DNA from: Gp6-AA40 sp035496255
GTDB lineage: Bacteria; Acidobacteriota; Vicinamibacteria; Vicinamibacterales; UBA2999
Assembly: GCA_035496255.1 (NCBI GenBank)
Contig: DATJEU010000033.1
Location: 1 to 64,000 of the forward strand
Length of the DNA stretch: 64,000 nt
Direction: 5' to 3'
The position numbers were made by a program, and so were the translations under genes. Numbering within the stretch: position 1 is the first letter of the stretch; every line of letters starts with the position of its first letter. Below, piece by piece: positions 1 to 8,238 of the stretch. The notes beneath the pieces were generated by a model. It made no database searches. It was not told the origin of the DNA and saw only the letters and a list, made by a program, of their open reading frames with translations.

Positions 1-36
1 CGGAGGCTGAGTCGCTAACTCCTAAGGAGAGAGCTA

Positions 37-90
37 ATGGCGAAGAAAGCTGCCAAGGGCGCGAAGAAGAAGGCCGCGAAGAAGCGGTAG
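37..90 (+). CDS. 17-residue lysine/alanine-rich basic peptide, copy 1
   Basis: This tiny frame encodes MAKKAAKGAKKKAAKKR: a start Met, nine Lys, a C-terminal Arg, five Ala and one Gly, with no acidic residue. A good ribosome site (aaggaga, 24-30) lies 6 bases before the ATG, and a strong terminator follows at 110-140, so it looks like an expressed unit. A second copy at 336-389 differs only in the last residue. The composition resembles the basic tails of bacterial histone-H1-like proteins, which suggests nucleic-acid binding, but there is no folded domain and the function is unknown. Standard gene finders would miss it because of its length. Confidence 0.6.
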   Translation: MAKKAAKGAKKKAAKKR

Positions 91-109
91 TTTCTTCCGC
101 AAGCTTGAA

Positions 110-140
110 GGGGTGCTCGTTGGAGCACCCCATTTTTTTT
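110..140 (+). terminator. Intrinsic (Rho-independent) terminator after peptide copy 1
   Basis: A perfect 9-bp stem (110-118 with 123-131, ggggtgctc/gagcacccc) with a 4-base loop is followed by one A and eight T at 133-140. It is the clearest intrinsic terminator in the window and ends the transcript of the first 17-residue peptide. Confidence 0.9.
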
Positions 141-335
141 ACCTGTAAGACGGGGTCGCTCAGTGATCCCGTCATCATCCACAAGTTGCTGCTGCTCCCG
201 GCCACGCACCACCAGGGACAGCCCACGACGCGAGGTCGCCGACATCCGGGCCGACGTGCCAGGCGGCAGAGTGCGCCGGATCGTGCGGTGAGACGCTCGC
301 ACACTCCAGACCGGAAGGGGAAGGGGGGGATTCAG

Positions 336-389
336 ATGGCGAAGAAGGCAGCAAAGGGCGCGAAGAAGAAGGCGGCGAAGAAGAAGTAA
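336..389 (+). CDS. 17-residue lysine/alanine-rich basic peptide, copy 2
   Basis: It encodes MAKKAAKGAKKKAAKKK, identical to copy 1 at 16 of 17 residues. Several codons differ at third positions (aaa/aag, gct/gca, gcc/gca, gcc/gcg), so the peptide is conserved while the DNA has drifted. A purine-rich stretch (ggaaggggaagggggg, 313-328) supplies a possible ribosome site. A longer frame starting at 105 would run through the upstream terminator and is less likely. The role is unknown; nucleic-acid binding is only a guess from the charge. Confidence 0.6.
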   Translation: MAKKAAKGAKKKAAKKK

Positions 390-403
390 CCGCTCTCCTA
401 TTG

Positions 404-430
404 CGGGGTCATCGCGATGCGGTGACCCCG
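404..430. terminator. Hairpin between convergent genes, possible terminator
   Basis: A perfect 8-bp stem (404-411 with 423-430, cggggtca/tgaccccg) with an 11-base loop lies where peptide copy 2 and the minus-strand HEAT gene converge. The stop codon of the minus-strand gene falls inside the left arm. There is no T tract on either side, so termination is uncertain. Confidence 0.35.
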
Positions 431-2607
431 TCCCAAATCTTCACACTCCTGATCACGTCCGACGGAACGATCCGATCGACGACGTCCATCCCGTTCACGA
501 CATAGCCGAACACCGTGTAACGCGCATCGAGGTGCGGCTGCGGCGAATGGGTGATGAAGAACTGACTGCCGCCGGTGTCTTCCCAGTCGAGGGCCATCCC
601 AACGGTGCCGCGGAGGTACGGACGTTCGTTGACTTCGTCGCGAATCGCGTACCCGGGACCGCCCTCGCCGTCGCCACGCGGATCGCCGTCCTGGACGACG
701 AAGTCGGGCACGACGCGGTGGATGGCAACGCCATCGAAGAACCCCTTGCGCGCCAGCAAGACAAAGCTGTTCACGGTCAGCGGCGCATCGGCAATCGCAA
801 GCTCGATCTCAATCGTGCCCTTGTCGGTCTCGATGAACGCATGCGGCGAGTACTTGGGATTGACGATCGCCTGCCATTCCGGGCTGTCGACGTCGCCGGC
901 AGGCGTCGACATGGCCGCAGGCGCCGGTCGAATCGACGCGGGCCCGACGTCTGTGACGCCGGCCGCCTTCAGTAAGGCCAGCGCGCGCGAACGTACCGGC
1001 CAGTCGCGATCCTGCAGCGCTTCCTGCAGCAGCGGACGCGCCGAGGGTGGGCTTACGATGTTCAGCGCGTCGAGGATCGCCGCGCGGGCGACATACGTGC
1101 TGTCGCCCAGCGATGCACGATACGCATCGATCAACGCCTGCGCCGCGGTGGTGGCCTTCAGGTCGGCCAGTGCGGCCGCGGCGTGCGCTCGGACCACGAA
1201 GTCATCGGCCTTCAGCTCGCGCAGCACCAGCGCCTCCGCATCAGCCACTTTGGCCGCCACGATCGCGTCGATCACGGCCGGGACGACACGCTGATCCTGA
1301 TCGCCGAGCATCGCCCGCAATAGCGGGGCGCTGCGGTCGGCCGAGAGTTTGCCGAGCGCCGCCGCCTGGGCGACGCGGACGGTCCAGTCGCGATCGGGGT
1401 CGGTTGACGACAGCGCGGTCATCAACGTGTCCGGGTCCACGCGCGCCAGCGCGCGACGGGCGGCGGCGCGGACCTGGGGCGCCGGGTCCGTCATCATGTC
1501 CAGCATCAGGTCGGTCGATTGCCTGGTGGCGAGCGCCGTGAAGCCATCGAGCGCTTCCTGGCGCAGTTCTGGATCGGCCGTGCTGTCGTCGGCAAGCGCC
1601 AGCAGCGGCTCGGCCATCGACGTTTCAGCCAGGTTGACCAGGCCGCGAATGGCCTGCACGAGCACCGCCGTCGGGGCTTTGCGCTGCTCGACCAACTCGC
1701 GGAAGCGGGTCCGCGCCGCCGGCGCCTTCTGCGCGGCCAGCCCCCTGGCCGCGAACGACGCGGTGAAACGGCCCGGCGTGTCCAGCAACGCCATCAACGC
1801 CGGCGTTGCACGAGGGTCATTGACCCGCTGCAGCGCGAACGCGATCGGCCACCACCGTGAGACCGGTTGTCCCGAATCGGCGAGCACGTCGGCCGCGATC
1901 GCGTCGTAGGAGCCGAGTCGCGTCAGCGCGTACAACCCGAGACGTATGGCCTCCACCGGCGGCGCGAGCGGGTACGTGAGATCGTCGGGTGCAATCCCCA
2001 TGAGCGCGCCAGCCTTCACGTGGGCCTGCACCATCGATCCGATTGCCGCGGCATCGCTCTTGTCGCCGATGAGCGACAGCGCCTGCGCGGCCCGCCCCTG
2101 GATCAACGGCAGCGGATCCGTCAGCGCGCGCAGCAGCGCTGGGCGAGCGCTCGCATCGGCAATCAGTCCCAGCGCGAACGCCGCCATCTCCCGCACTTCC
2201 GGCTGCTCGTCGTTCGCGAGCCGATCGGCCAGCGGCGCGACGCCCTCCACGAGGTGCACGCGACCGATCGCCAGCGCAGCGCGATGCCGCACGCGCGACT
2301 CCGAATCGCCGAGCAGTCGGATCAGATCCGAGGGGGGCGCCGGTGCGTAAACGACAGGCTCGGTACGGGTCGCCGGACGCAGGACGACGGGCGGTGGCGG
2401 ATTCGGATCGCGCAGCAGCCGCTGATCTTCGAGGCGCACGATCCATCCGAGCTTCTGTTCCCACGTGACCGTCGTGACAGGAGGCGTCGGCGTGGTCGCG
2501 ACCGGCGTAGACGCCGTCGGCATGCAGCCGGAAAGGGTGGCGATCGCAATGCAGAATGCAGAGTGCAGAATGCAAGCACGACGGCGCATCGAGGCCGATG
2601 ATAGCAT
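409..2607 (-). CDS. HEAT-repeat lipoprotein with C-terminal cyclophilin-type peptidyl-prolyl isomerase domain
   Basis: The 732-residue protein begins with a lipoprotein signal (hydrophobic stretch ending LSGC, lipid-modified Cys at about 28). Residues ~90-540 form a long series of HEAT/PBS-type helical repeats with recurring patterns such as VRHRAALAIG and VREMAAFALG. Residues ~590-728 are a cyclophilin domain with the signatures HRVVPDFVVQDGDP and GSQFFIT, including the catalytic Arg of HRVVP. The predicted role is a periplasmic-facing, membrane-anchored proline isomerase whose HEAT array binds client proteins. An in-frame ATG seven codons in is an alternative start. The signal peptide is partly encoded by a short tandem DNA repeat (2549-2574). 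Confidence 0.88.
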   Translation of the reverse strand: MLSSASMRRRACILHSAFCIAIATLSGCMPTASTPVATTPTPPVTTVTWEQKLGWIVRLEDQRLLRDPNPPPPVVLRPATRTEPVVYAPAPPSDLIRLLGDSESRVRHRAALAIGRVHLVEGVAPLADRLANDEQPEVREMAAFALGLIADASARPALLRALTDPLPLIQGRAAQALSLIGDKSDAAAIGSMVQAHVKAGALMGIAPDDLTYPLAPPVEAIRLGLYALTRLGSYDAIAADVLADSGQPVSRWWPIAFALQRVNDPRATPALMALLDTPGRFTASFAARGLAAQKAPAARTRFRELVEQRKAPTAVLVQAIRGLVNLAETSMAEPLLALADDSTADPELRQEALDGFTALATRQSTDLMLDMMTDPAPQVRAAARRALARVDPDTLMTALSSTDPDRDWTVRVAQAAALGKLSADRSAPLLRAMLGDQDQRVVPAVIDAIVAAKVADAEALVLRELKADDFVVRAHAAAALADLKATTAAQALIDAYRASLGDSTYVARAAILDALNIVSPPSARPLLQEALQDRDWPVRSRALALLKAAGVTDVGPASIRPAPAAMSTPAGDVDSPEWQAIVNPKYSPHAFIETDKGTIEIELAIADAPLTVNSFVLLARKGFFDGVAIHRVVPDFVVQDGDPRGDGEGGPGYAIRDEVNERPYLRGTVGMALDWEDTGGSQFFITHSPQPHLDARYTVFGYVVNGMDVVDRIVPSDVIRSVKIWDGVTASR
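2549..2574. repeat. Short degenerate tandem repeat (atgcaga units)
   Basis: The run reads about three and a half units of atgcaga/gtgcaga back to back. It lies inside the signal-peptide codons of the HEAT/cyclophilin gene, near its 5' end. The reverse complement of one unit pair (ttctgcattctg) occurs again at about 13814-13825, just after the radical SAM gene, so the motif is dispersed. Confidence 0.5.
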
Positions 2608-2829
2608 CTGAGTCGCGAGGCTTCGCCTCGCCTCACTGCTCCAGGTCTGTCGGTGCCGGAATCAGCAACCGCAATCGAAACACCCTGTCAGCAGTACGGT
2701 CCAGTGGACACACCCCCGTAGTGGTATGTCCTTCCTGAAACAGAACCGGCCGCGCCGTCGTCGCTGCCGGCTGTTCGCGGTCGGAACGTACCGGCAGGTA
2801 GTACTGTTCCAGTGAATACGGTCCACTAG

Positions 2830-3471
2830 ATGTCGTTTCGCTACATCGCGATCGAAGGTCCGATCGGTGTCGGCAAAAGCTCGCTGGCCGAGCGCCTCGC
2901 GGCGCGGCTCGACGCCACGGCCGTGCTGGAGGAGAAGGAGAATCCATTCCTCGCCGATTTCTACAACGGCCGTCCCGGTGCGGCGCTGCAGGCGCAACTG
3001 TTCTATCTCCTCAACCGCCACCGGCAGCAGCTCACCCTGCAGCAGGGCGATCTCTTCGCTACCACGACGATCGCCGACTACCTGTTCGACAAGGACAAGA
3101 TCTTCGCCTACGTCAATCTCGACGACAACGAGCTGTTCATCTACCAGCGGCTCTATGAACTACTCGCGAAGGATGCGCCATCGCCGGACCTGGTGATCTA
3201 TCTCCAGGCGCCTACCGATGTGCTCGCCCGCCGCCTCCGCGATCGGGCTCGAGACGGTCACGAGCCTGAGGCGCCTGCGCCTGGTGCCGACTACCTGCGC
3301 GAGGTCAACGAGGCCTACCAGCACTTCTTCTTCCACTATTCGGCGACGCCGCTCCTTGTCGTCGAAACCTCGCAGTTCGATCTCCACAGCAGCGACGACG
3401 CGCTCGACGACCTGATTCGGCAGATCCGGTCAATGAACCGCGGCACGCGGTATTACGTGCCCAGGACCTAA
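2830..3471 (+). CDS. Deoxynucleoside kinase (deoxyadenosine/deoxyguanosine kinase family)
   Basis: At 213 residues it has the usual length of bacterial dAK/dGK enzymes, which phosphorylate deoxynucleosides for salvage in the cytoplasm. The P-loop GPIGVGKSS is at residues 10-18, followed by the EEKENPFL stretch typical of the family (substrate-binding Glu), and a LID-like Arg-rich segment near residues 135-142 (ARRLRDRARD). The upstream 222 bp (2608-2829) holds no other gene. In it the words tacggtcca and ttccagtg recur around 2697-2710 and 2808-2826, possibly regulatory. Substrate preference cannot be read from sequence. Confidence 0.85.
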   Translation: MSFRYIAIEGPIGVGKSSLAERLAARLDATAVLEEKENPFLADFYNGRPGAALQAQLFYLLNRHRQQLTLQQGDLFATTTIADYLFDKDKIFAYVNLDDNELFIYQRLYELLAKDAPSPDLVIYLQAPTDVLARRLRDRARDGHEPEAPAPGADYLREVNEAYQHFFFHYSATPLLVVETSQFDLHSSDDALDDLIRQIRSMNRGTRYYVPRT

Positions 3472-3472
3472 C

Positions 3473-3594
3473 TCCCAAACCCCAGATCCCGATAGCGAAA
3501 GTCCAGATTCCTACGCGTTGGAAAGTCGGGAAAGTCGGGGACGTGGCCGAGGGCAATTGGCAGTTGTTTGAGGCCGGGGATTAGGGATTTGGGA
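3473..3594. repeat. Imperfect long-range inverted repeat between deoxynucleoside kinase gene and accD
   Basis: The left arm (3473-3490, tcccaaaccccagatccc) matches the reverse complement of the right arm (3577-3594) at about 15 of 18 positions. The enclosed DNA contains local repeats (gtcgggaaagtcgggga; gggatttgggattt) and looks less G+C rich than the flanking genes. It fills the gap before accD. It could act as a 3'-end structure or be a decayed mobile hairpin. Confidence 0.45.
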
Positions 3595-3622
3595 TTTGTT
3601 CGTCCGTGCTACAGTCGCCGGG

Positions 3623-4603
3623 ATGGCTTGGTTCAAGAAGGCGCGGAAACCGATCGCTTCCGCAACGGCCGAAAAGCCCAGCCGCGTGCCCGAAGGGCTC
3701 TGGGTCAAGTGTCCCGGGTGCACCCAGCTCATTTACAAGAACGACCTCGAACAGAACCAGAGTGTCTGCCCGAAGTGCGCCCATCACTTCCGCGTCTCGG
3801 CCGCCGAGCGCCTCAAGGCGCTATTTGACGACGGCGAGTACGCCGAGCACTTCACGAACCTCACCTCCATCGATCCCCTGAAGTTCACCGACACCAAGCC
3901 CTATTGCGACCGACTGCAGAAAACCATGCAGGCCACCGGCATGACCGACGCCTGCATCGTCGCCAGCGGCCGCATCGACGGCCTGCCGGTGGTCATCGCC
4001 GCGATGGAGTACCAGTTCATCGGCGGCAGCATGGGCGTGGTGGTCGGAGAAAAGATCACGCGGGCGATCGAAATGGCGCTCGACCGCCGGCAACCGGCGA
4101 TCGTCATCTCGTGCTCCGGCGGTGCGCGGATGATGGAGGGGGCGCTGTCGCTGATGCAGATGGCCAAGGTGTCGGCCGCGCTGGCGCGACTCGACCGGGC
4201 GCATCTGCCGTTCGTCTCGATCCTCACGGATCCAACAACGGGCGGTGTCACCGCGAGCTTCGCGATGCTCGGCGATCTGAACATCGCTGAACCGAAAGCG
4301 CTGATCGGATTTGCCGGCCCCCGCGTCATCGAACAGACCATCCGTCAGAAGCTGCCCGAGGGATTTCAGCGCAGTGAGTTCCTCGTCGAGCACGGCATGC
4401 TCGACCTCGTGGTGGATCGCCGGGACATGAAGTCGACGCTGTCGCGTGCGCTGCGCTTCATGCGCGCCGAAACGGCGAGCGCTGGCCGCCAGGCCGGCCC
4501 GCTGCCGGCGGCGGCGACCGCAGCGGGCAACGACAAACGCGCGAGCGCGTCGCTGCCGGTTGCGGTCGCCGCCGGCGCGCCGGTTCGCGACACCCCGCGC
4601 TAG
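3623..4603 (+). CDS. accD: Acetyl-CoA carboxylase carboxyltransferase subunit beta
   Basis: AccD is the beta half of the carboxyltransferase that makes malonyl-CoA for fatty-acid synthesis. The N-terminal zinc ribbon has four cysteines (30, 33, 49, 52), and the crotonase-fold body carries SCSGGARMMEG and the TDPTTGGVTASFAM loop. I start at the ATG at 3623 (MAWFKK, the usual AccD beginning) rather than nine codons earlier. The last ~40 residues are an Ala/Arg-rich tail beyond the conserved core. folC begins eight bases after its stop, so the two are probably co-transcribed, as in many bacteria. Confidence 0.95.
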   Translation: MAWFKKARKPIASATAEKPSRVPEGLWVKCPGCTQLIYKNDLEQNQSVCPKCAHHFRVSAAERLKALFDDGEYAEHFTNLTSIDPLKFTDTKPYCDRLQKTMQATGMTDACIVASGRIDGLPVVIAAMEYQFIGGSMGVVVGEKITRAIEMALDRRQPAIVISCSGGARMMEGALSLMQMAKVSAALARLDRAHLPFVSILTDPTTGGVTASFAMLGDLNIAEPKALIGFAGPRVIEQTIRQKLPEGFQRSEFLVEHGMLDLVVDRRDMKSTLSRALRFMRAETASAGRQAGPLPAAATAAGNDKRASASLPVAVAAGAPVRDTPR

Positions 4604-4610
4604 CGGTCCA

Positions 4611-5885
4611 GTGCTCGACCGGCTCTTTTCGCTCGAGAACTTCGGCATCAAGCTCGGTCTCGAGAACATCTCCCGTCTCTGTGAGGCGCTCGGACATCCA
4701 GAGCGGCAGTTCGCGACCCTCCACATCGCTGGTACCAACGGCAAGGGATCGGTCACGGCGATGGTGCACGCGGCACTGATCGCCGCGGGCCTTCGGGCCG
4801 CGCGTTACACGTCGCCGCACCTGACCAGCCTTGCCGAACGTTTCGTCATCGGCGATCGTCCCGTCAGCGACGCTACCCTCGAAACGACCGGGAACGATGT
4901 CCTGGCGCTGATCGATCGCCTCTGTGCGGCCGGAACGCTCAGCGTCGTCCCGACGTTCTTCGAAGCCACCACGGCGATCGGTTTCGAACTGTTCCGCCGC
5001 GCCGGGGTTGAGGTGGCAGTGATCGAGGTCGGACTTGGCGGCCGCTTCGACGCCACCAACGTCATTCAGCCGATCGCGGGCGCGATCACGACGATCGCCT
5101 TCGATCATCAGCAGCATCTGGGAACAACCCTGGCCGAGATCGCGTTCGAGAAGGCCGGCATCATCAAGCCGGGAATGACGGTCGTGGCCGGATCGCTGCC
5201 GGATCCCGCGCTGAAGGTGGTCCGCGAGGCAAGCGCCGACCGTGGCGCGACGCTGGTCGAAGCGTCGAGCGCCTCGATGCACGTGGAAATGGTCGATGGC
5301 CGCGCCCGCATGACGGTGCGGACGGCGAATGACACCTACGGGCCGCTGCTGCTGGCGCTGCGCGGAGAGCACCAGACGACCAACGCGCTGGTGGCGATCC
5401 GGTTGCTCGAAGCGGCGGCCGATCGCGGACTGGCGATCGATACGCGAGCGATCGTCCGCGGTCTCGAGACGGCCGAATGGCCGGCGCGCCTGGAACTGCT
5501 GACGATGCCCGGGCAGCGGCGCGTCCTGATCGACGCCGCGCACAATGGCGAAGGCGCCGCCGCACTGGCGCGCTATCTGCGCGCGTGGCATCGGGAAAAG
5601 CCGCTGCTCGTCGTCGGCGTCATGCGCGACAAGGACGCGGATGACATCCTGGAGCCGCTGTTGCCGTGTGTATCGGAGGTCATCGCCACGGCGGCGCCGA
5701 CTCCACGCGCCCTGCCAGCCGACGAGCTCGCCCGACGGATCGGCCCTCGGGCGATCGCGGTGAACGATCCGTCAGAGGCCGTCGAGCGGGCGCTGCAGTT
5801 GTCGGAGAGCGTGTGCGTGGCGGGCTCGATTTTCCTCGCCGGCGCGCTGCGTGACGGGCTGAAACAGCGTGCTATCCTGCCCTGA
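4611..5885 (+). CDS. folC: Bifunctional folylpolyglutamate synthase / dihydrofolate synthase
   Basis: FolC adds glutamate to dihydropteroate or folates in an ATP-dependent Mur-ligase-type reaction. The ATP loop HIAGTNGKGS is near residues 38-47, and VIEVGLGGRFDATN is the typical downstream motif. The C-terminal Mur ligase domain starts near residue 290. The frame stays open far upstream inside accD, but a GTG at 4611 gives MLDRLFSLENFGIKLG, matching the normal FolC N-terminus, and fits the spacing to accD. The length of 424 residues is standard. Its stop overlaps a possible early start of lptD. Confidence 0.94.
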   Translation: MLDRLFSLENFGIKLGLENISRLCEALGHPERQFATLHIAGTNGKGSVTAMVHAALIAAGLRAARYTSPHLTSLAERFVIGDRPVSDATLETTGNDVLALIDRLCAAGTLSVVPTFFEATTAIGFELFRRAGVEVAVIEVGLGGRFDATNVIQPIAGAITTIAFDHQQHLGTTLAEIAFEKAGIIKPGMTVVAGSLPDPALKVVREASADRGATLVEASSASMHVEMVDGRARMTVRTANDTYGPLLLALRGEHQTTNALVAIRLLEAAADRGLAIDTRAIVRGLETAEWPARLELLTMPGQRRVLIDAAHNGEGAAALARYLRAWHREKPLLVVGVMRDKDADDILEPLLPCVSEVIATAAPTPRALPADELARRIGPRAIAVNDPSEAVERALQLSESVCVAGSIFLAGALRDGLKQRAILP

Positions 5886-5925
5886 CGCGAGCAGCAGCGG
5901 TGGGCGCCGCGCTGTGAGATCCCCG

Positions 5926-8232
5926 ATGCGAACGACGGTCATCTTCTCGTGCCTCGCGTGCCTGATCGCGGCCGCTCCGGCGCTGGCGCAGGCGCCCGCC
6001 AAGCAAAGCGGACCGCCGTGTCAGCTGTCGGTTGGCGATCAGCTGAACGCGACCGCGGGCGGGTTCCAGCAAGTGGAGGAAGGCCACCTGCGGTACACGG
6101 GTGCAGCAGAAATGCAGCCGGCCTGCTCCGACGTGAAGTTCTCGGCCGACGTCATCGACGTGTATCCCGACAAAAACCGGATCGAAGCGCACGGTAACGT
6201 CGTGTTCACCGATCCTGAAGGACGCATCGCCGCGGAGTCGATCGAGTTCGACATGAACACCGGTCTCGGCACCTTCCACAACGCCACCGGGCTGATGTCC
6301 CTCGGTCCCAAGGCGGATCCCAAACAGTTCGGCAACCAGGACCCGGATGTCTATTTCTGGGGCGACGTTATCGAGAAGAAGGGACAGCAGAAGTACCACA
6401 TCACGAACGGCGGCTTCACCACCTGCGTCCAGCCGACGCCGCGGTGGGGCGTGTGGAGCGCCAGCGTCGATCTGAACCTGCACGACTACGCCATCGCCCG
6501 CAACACGGTGCTGCGCGTCAAAGGCGTGCCGCTGCTCTACCTGCCGTTCATTTACTATCCGATTCAGGACGACCAGCGCGCCACCGGGTTCCTGCTGCCG
6601 ACGTATGGGACGTCCACGCTGCGCGGCCAGGCGATCAGCAACGCCTTTTTCTGGGCGATCAACCGCAGCCAGGACGCAACCTTCTTCCACGACTGGTTCA
6701 CGCGCACGGGTCAGGGTGCGGGCGTCGAGTACCGCTACGTGGCCAGCGCACAGTCCAATGGCACGATTCGCTACTACCTGCTGAATCAGAAGCAGAGCAC
6801 GTTCAACGTCAACAACAATGTCACGACGCTGGCTGAAAATCGCAGCTATGAGGTGCTGGGGAACGTCACCGAGGTGCTGACGCCGACGTGGCGGGCACGG
6901 GCGCGCGTCGACTGGGTTTCCGACATTCTCACGCAGCAGTTGTACAACCAGAACGTGGCACGCGCGTCGAACCCGATGCGCGCGATCGACACCAACCTGT
7001 CGGGCGCATGGCGCGGCGTGAGCGCGAACGCGTCGTTCCAGCGGACGGAAACGTTCCAGACGCCGACCAGTTCCTTCGTTTACGGCGGCACACCGCGGCT
7101 GAGTGCGTCCATTGCGCCGCGACAGCTCTTTGGTGTTCCCGTGTACGCGGGGCTGACATCCGAATACGCGTACCTCCCGTATCAGCAGACACAGGATGGC
7201 GCGGTGATCCTCGACCACAGCTTGAGTCGCGTGGATCTGAGTCCGACGGCGCGCGTGCCGCTGTCCACACTGCCGTTCCTGACGGTCAATTCGAGCGCGA
7301 CCTATCGGACCACCTATTACAGCCGCCAGAGTAATCCTGACAATCCCGGCGGCAATTTCATCGATGAGGGTTTGACGCGGCGCTATCTCGCGCTTCGCGC
7401 GAACGTGATCGGTCCCGTGCTGACCAAGATATGGGACACGCCGGACAGCTCGCTCAGCCAGCGCATGAAGCACGTCATCGAGCCGACGTTCACGATCGAT
7501 TACTTCACCGACATCTCGAATTTCCAGGCGACGCCCGTACTGTCCGACACCACCGACAGAGTGATCGGCGGCATGGCGCAGTACACGTACGGCCTCAACA
7601 ACCGCCTCTTCTACCGCAGCCGGCCGACCGAAGGATCGCGCGGCGTGACGCGTGAATTCCTGACGGTCGGGATCCAGCAGACCTACTACACGAAGCCGCA
7701 GGCCAGCCAGACCGACATTCAATACAACATCAGCCCTCAGCTTCAAACGCCGGTCGACTTCTCGCCGATCGCACTGACCGCCCGCTTCTCGCCGACGCCG
7801 ACCATCGATGCGAACTCGCGGATCGAATACGACGCGACCCACGGCAACGGGCTGCAGGTGTTCTCCGTCGGCAGCACGCTCAGCGCGCTCGGGACGAACA
7901 CGAACGTGACCTTCAACCGGACGCGGTCGACGCCGGCGGTGCAGCCTTCAAGTTATCTCTCAGCGTCGACCAACCTGAACCTGCGCCAAAGCCGCCTGCG
8001 CTCGCAGTACGCGCTGAGCTGGGACGTCGAGCGCGGCTACATCGTCTCGCAGCGACTGACGCAGTCGTACCTGTCACAATGCTGCGGGTTCGAAGTCGAA
8101 TTCCAGAACTTCAACTACGCGCCGAACAGCGGGTTTCCGATTCCCTCGGACCGGCGCGTGAACTTCTCGTTCATCCTCGCCGGCCTCGGCACCTTCTCGA
8201 ACTTCTTCGGGGCATTCGGCGGAGTACGCTGA
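5926..8232 (+). CDS. lptD: LPS-assembly outer-membrane protein LptD (OstA)
   Basis: LptD is the beta-barrel that inserts lipopolysaccharide into the outer leaflet with LptE. I start at the ATG at 5926 (MRTTVIFSCLACLIAAAPALAQ, a clear signal peptide); a GTG at 5914 is also possible. Residues ~50-190 form the OstA/LptA-like beta-jellyroll, with IEAHGNVVFTD and the segment FWGDVIEKKGQQKYHITNG. From ~200 on are alternating aromatic strands of a large barrel, including the conserved RGVPLLYLP-like stretch (VKGVPLLYLPFIYYPI) and the DQRATGFLLPTYG motif. It supports a diderm, LPS-bearing envelope. Confidence 0.92.
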   Translation: MRTTVIFSCLACLIAAAPALAQAPAKQSGPPCQLSVGDQLNATAGGFQQVEEGHLRYTGAAEMQPACSDVKFSADVIDVYPDKNRIEAHGNVVFTDPEGRIAAESIEFDMNTGLGTFHNATGLMSLGPKADPKQFGNQDPDVYFWGDVIEKKGQQKYHITNGGFTTCVQPTPRWGVWSASVDLNLHDYAIARNTVLRVKGVPLLYLPFIYYPIQDDQRATGFLLPTYGTSTLRGQAISNAFFWAINRSQDATFFHDWFTRTGQGAGVEYRYVASAQSNGTIRYYLLNQKQSTFNVNNNVTTLAENRSYEVLGNVTEVLTPTWRARARVDWVSDILTQQLYNQNVARASNPMRAIDTNLSGAWRGVSANASFQRTETFQTPTSSFVYGGTPRLSASIAPRQLFGVPVYAGLTSEYAYLPYQQTQDGAVILDHSLSRVDLSPTARVPLSTLPFLTVNSSATYRTTYYSRQSNPDNPGGNFIDEGLTRRYLALRANVIGPVLTKIWDTPDSSLSQRMKHVIEPTFTIDYFTDISNFQATPVLSDTTDRVIGGMAQYTYGLNNRLFYRSRPTEGSRGVTREFLTVGIQQTYYTKPQASQTDIQYNISPQLQTPVDFSPIALTARFSPTPTIDANSRIEYDATHGNGLQVFSVGSTLSALGTNTNVTFNRTRSTPAVQPSSYLSASTNLNLRQSRLRSQYALSWDVERGYIVSQRLTQSYLSQCCGFEVEFQNFNYAPNSGFPIPSDRRVNFSFILAGLGTFSNFFGAFGGVR

Positions 8233-8238
8233 CACGTA

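Noticed and set aside
105..389. 94-residue frame ending in the second Lys/Ala peptide
   Set aside because: It begins inside the terminator of copy 1, lacks a ribosome site, and its first 77 residues look random; the conserved part is only the 17-residue end.
5872..7842. Long open frame (656 codons) antisense to lptD
   Set aside because: Composition is Arg/His/Gly-rich with no recognisable domain, as expected opposite a G+C-rich real gene; lptD has clear motifs on the other strand.
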